Source: Botrimarina mediterranea (GTDB taxonomy: Bacteria; Planctomycetota; Planctomycetia; Pirellulales; Lacipirellulaceae). From it: a stretch of 64,000 nucleotides of DNA. The position numbers and the translations under genes were made by a program. The notes under the pieces were generated by a model. It was given only the letters and a program-made list of their open reading frames with translations, was not told the DNA's origin and did not search any database. Location: NCBI RefSeq assembly GCF_007753265.1, contig NZ_CP036349.1, positions 5,807,208-5,871,207 on the forward strand, given 5' to 3'. The stretch's first letter is position 1; each line of letters begins with the position of its first letter. This document shows, piece after piece, positions 63,580-64,000 of this stretch.

Positions 63580-63655
63580 TCTGAGCCGTGGGCGCGAGCC
63601 CTCGGTGGGTAGCGGGTACCCACCGTCCACCGAGGGCTCGCGCCCACGGCTCAGA
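63580..63655. repeat. D-type palindromic element after the cysteine desulfurase gene
   Basis: TCTGAGCCGTGGGCGCGAGC with CCTCGGTGG at the left, inverse at the right, 14 bp after the stop; perfect over ~29 bp. Confidence 0.9.
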
Positions 63656-63812
63656 CTGCTCTGGGGGGTAGCGTAGACATGCGTTTAGGGGCCCAGGAAG
63701 GGCCCTTCCAACGCGTTTCGTGTCGCGGTTGGCTGGATGTTCGGCTGGCGCGTCGGAACGCGGCAACGTGCCTCCTCGTGGCTCCTAGGGGGGTCCTACC
63801 GCAGCCCCATTT

Positions 63813-63855
63813 CCGACAATCTTTCGACAATCTTCGGACACGTTATCGACACGTT
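63813..63855. promoter_or_regulatory. Four direct repeats of CGACA spaced 11 bp
   Basis: CGACA begins at 63814 and 63825, CGGACA at 63835, CGACA at 63847, i.e. once per helical turn on one DNA face. Such arrays are common binding sites of response regulators. TTATCGACA here differs from a DnaA box by one base. Confidence 0.4.
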
Positions 63856-64000
63856 GTAAACACCGGGAAAAATGGGGGTTTCCTGGACCCTCGGCGCCTC
63901 CCCGCGGGGGGCAGAAATCGGGTAGAATCCGGGGCTTCTGCCGAGCGATTTGGGACCCCGACACGGGGGCCTCGCCGGCGCTGCCGCCGCAGGGTTCGCC

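Larger units (their letters stand above)
63566..64000. other. Right-edge intergenic region
   Basis: Holds the D palindrome at 63580-63655 and a set of phased CGACA motifs at 63813-63855. No reading frame looks coding up to the window edge; a gene probably starts beyond it. Confidence 0.55.

Noticed and set aside
63813..63855. Replication origin with DnaA boxes
   Set aside because: Only one near-match to a DnaA box, no dnaA/dnaN gene and no AT-rich unwinding stretch.

Overview
The window is a piece of a GC-rich chromosome from a planctomycete, most likely order Pirellulales (Lacipirellulaceae-like; the genus is a guess). The signs are two PEP-CTERM proteins with dockerin-like calcium loops, a third short PEP-CTERM protein, a DUF1559 prepilin-like protein, a BBP7-type outer-membrane barrel, an ECF sigma factor next to a Ser/Thr kinase, a very large sigma-factor fusion, and unlinked convergent carA and carB. 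There are no phage, plasmid, tRNA, rRNA or CRISPR features. Apart from one small insertion sequence it is ordinary chromosome.

Layout. 1-5.5 kb: end of a histone-deacetylase-like enzyme, a MauG/CcpA di-heme peroxidase, thiol peroxidase, an unknown protein and a TPR protein. 5.7-12.5 kb: a 1037-aa PEP-CTERM/dockerin protein, Lnt and an acidic lipoprotein. 12.6-19.8 kb: Tat-exported phosphoesterase, AAA ATPase, small secreted protein, PEP-CTERM/DUF1559 pair, Ser/Thr kinase. 19.9-23.7 kb: ECF sigma factor, BBP7 barrel, 968-bp IS. 23.8-28.6 kb: pyrH, frr, a HARE-HTH/GIY-YIG protein, a tandem parvulin. 28.8-33.5 kb: TPR protein and rhomboid (related tails), aminotransferase, PEP-CTERM protein, a 27-aa membrane peptide. 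33.9-42.2 kb: YtrA-type GntR/ABC operon, carA, carB (convergent). 42.5-52.5 kb: sensor Ser/Thr kinase, histone-H1-like protein, 1731-aa sigma-factor fusion, small secreted and membrane proteins. 52.7-63.6 kb: argH, HEAT-like protein, sigma-54 activator, HemX-like protein, hemA, acidic protein, scpB, cysteine desulfurase.

The most unusual content is not a gene cluster. By my count about 40 copies of long hairpin-forming repeats, in at least ten sequence families, are scattered through the window. Most sit just after stop codons or between convergent genes. Some share a stop codon with the gene, some are nested inside one another, and one is split by the IS. Several are read in frame as protein: two full copies lie in linkers of CarB, two half copies in the sigma fusion, and others form the tails of Lnt and the HemX-like protein. 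This resembles the Rickettsia palindromic elements that insert into proteins, but the sequences look unrelated and I see no helper gene for them here.

All family names are from reading translations by eye; no database search was run. Starts were chosen from start codon, signal peptide, conserved N-terminus and repeat position, and are less certain than stops.
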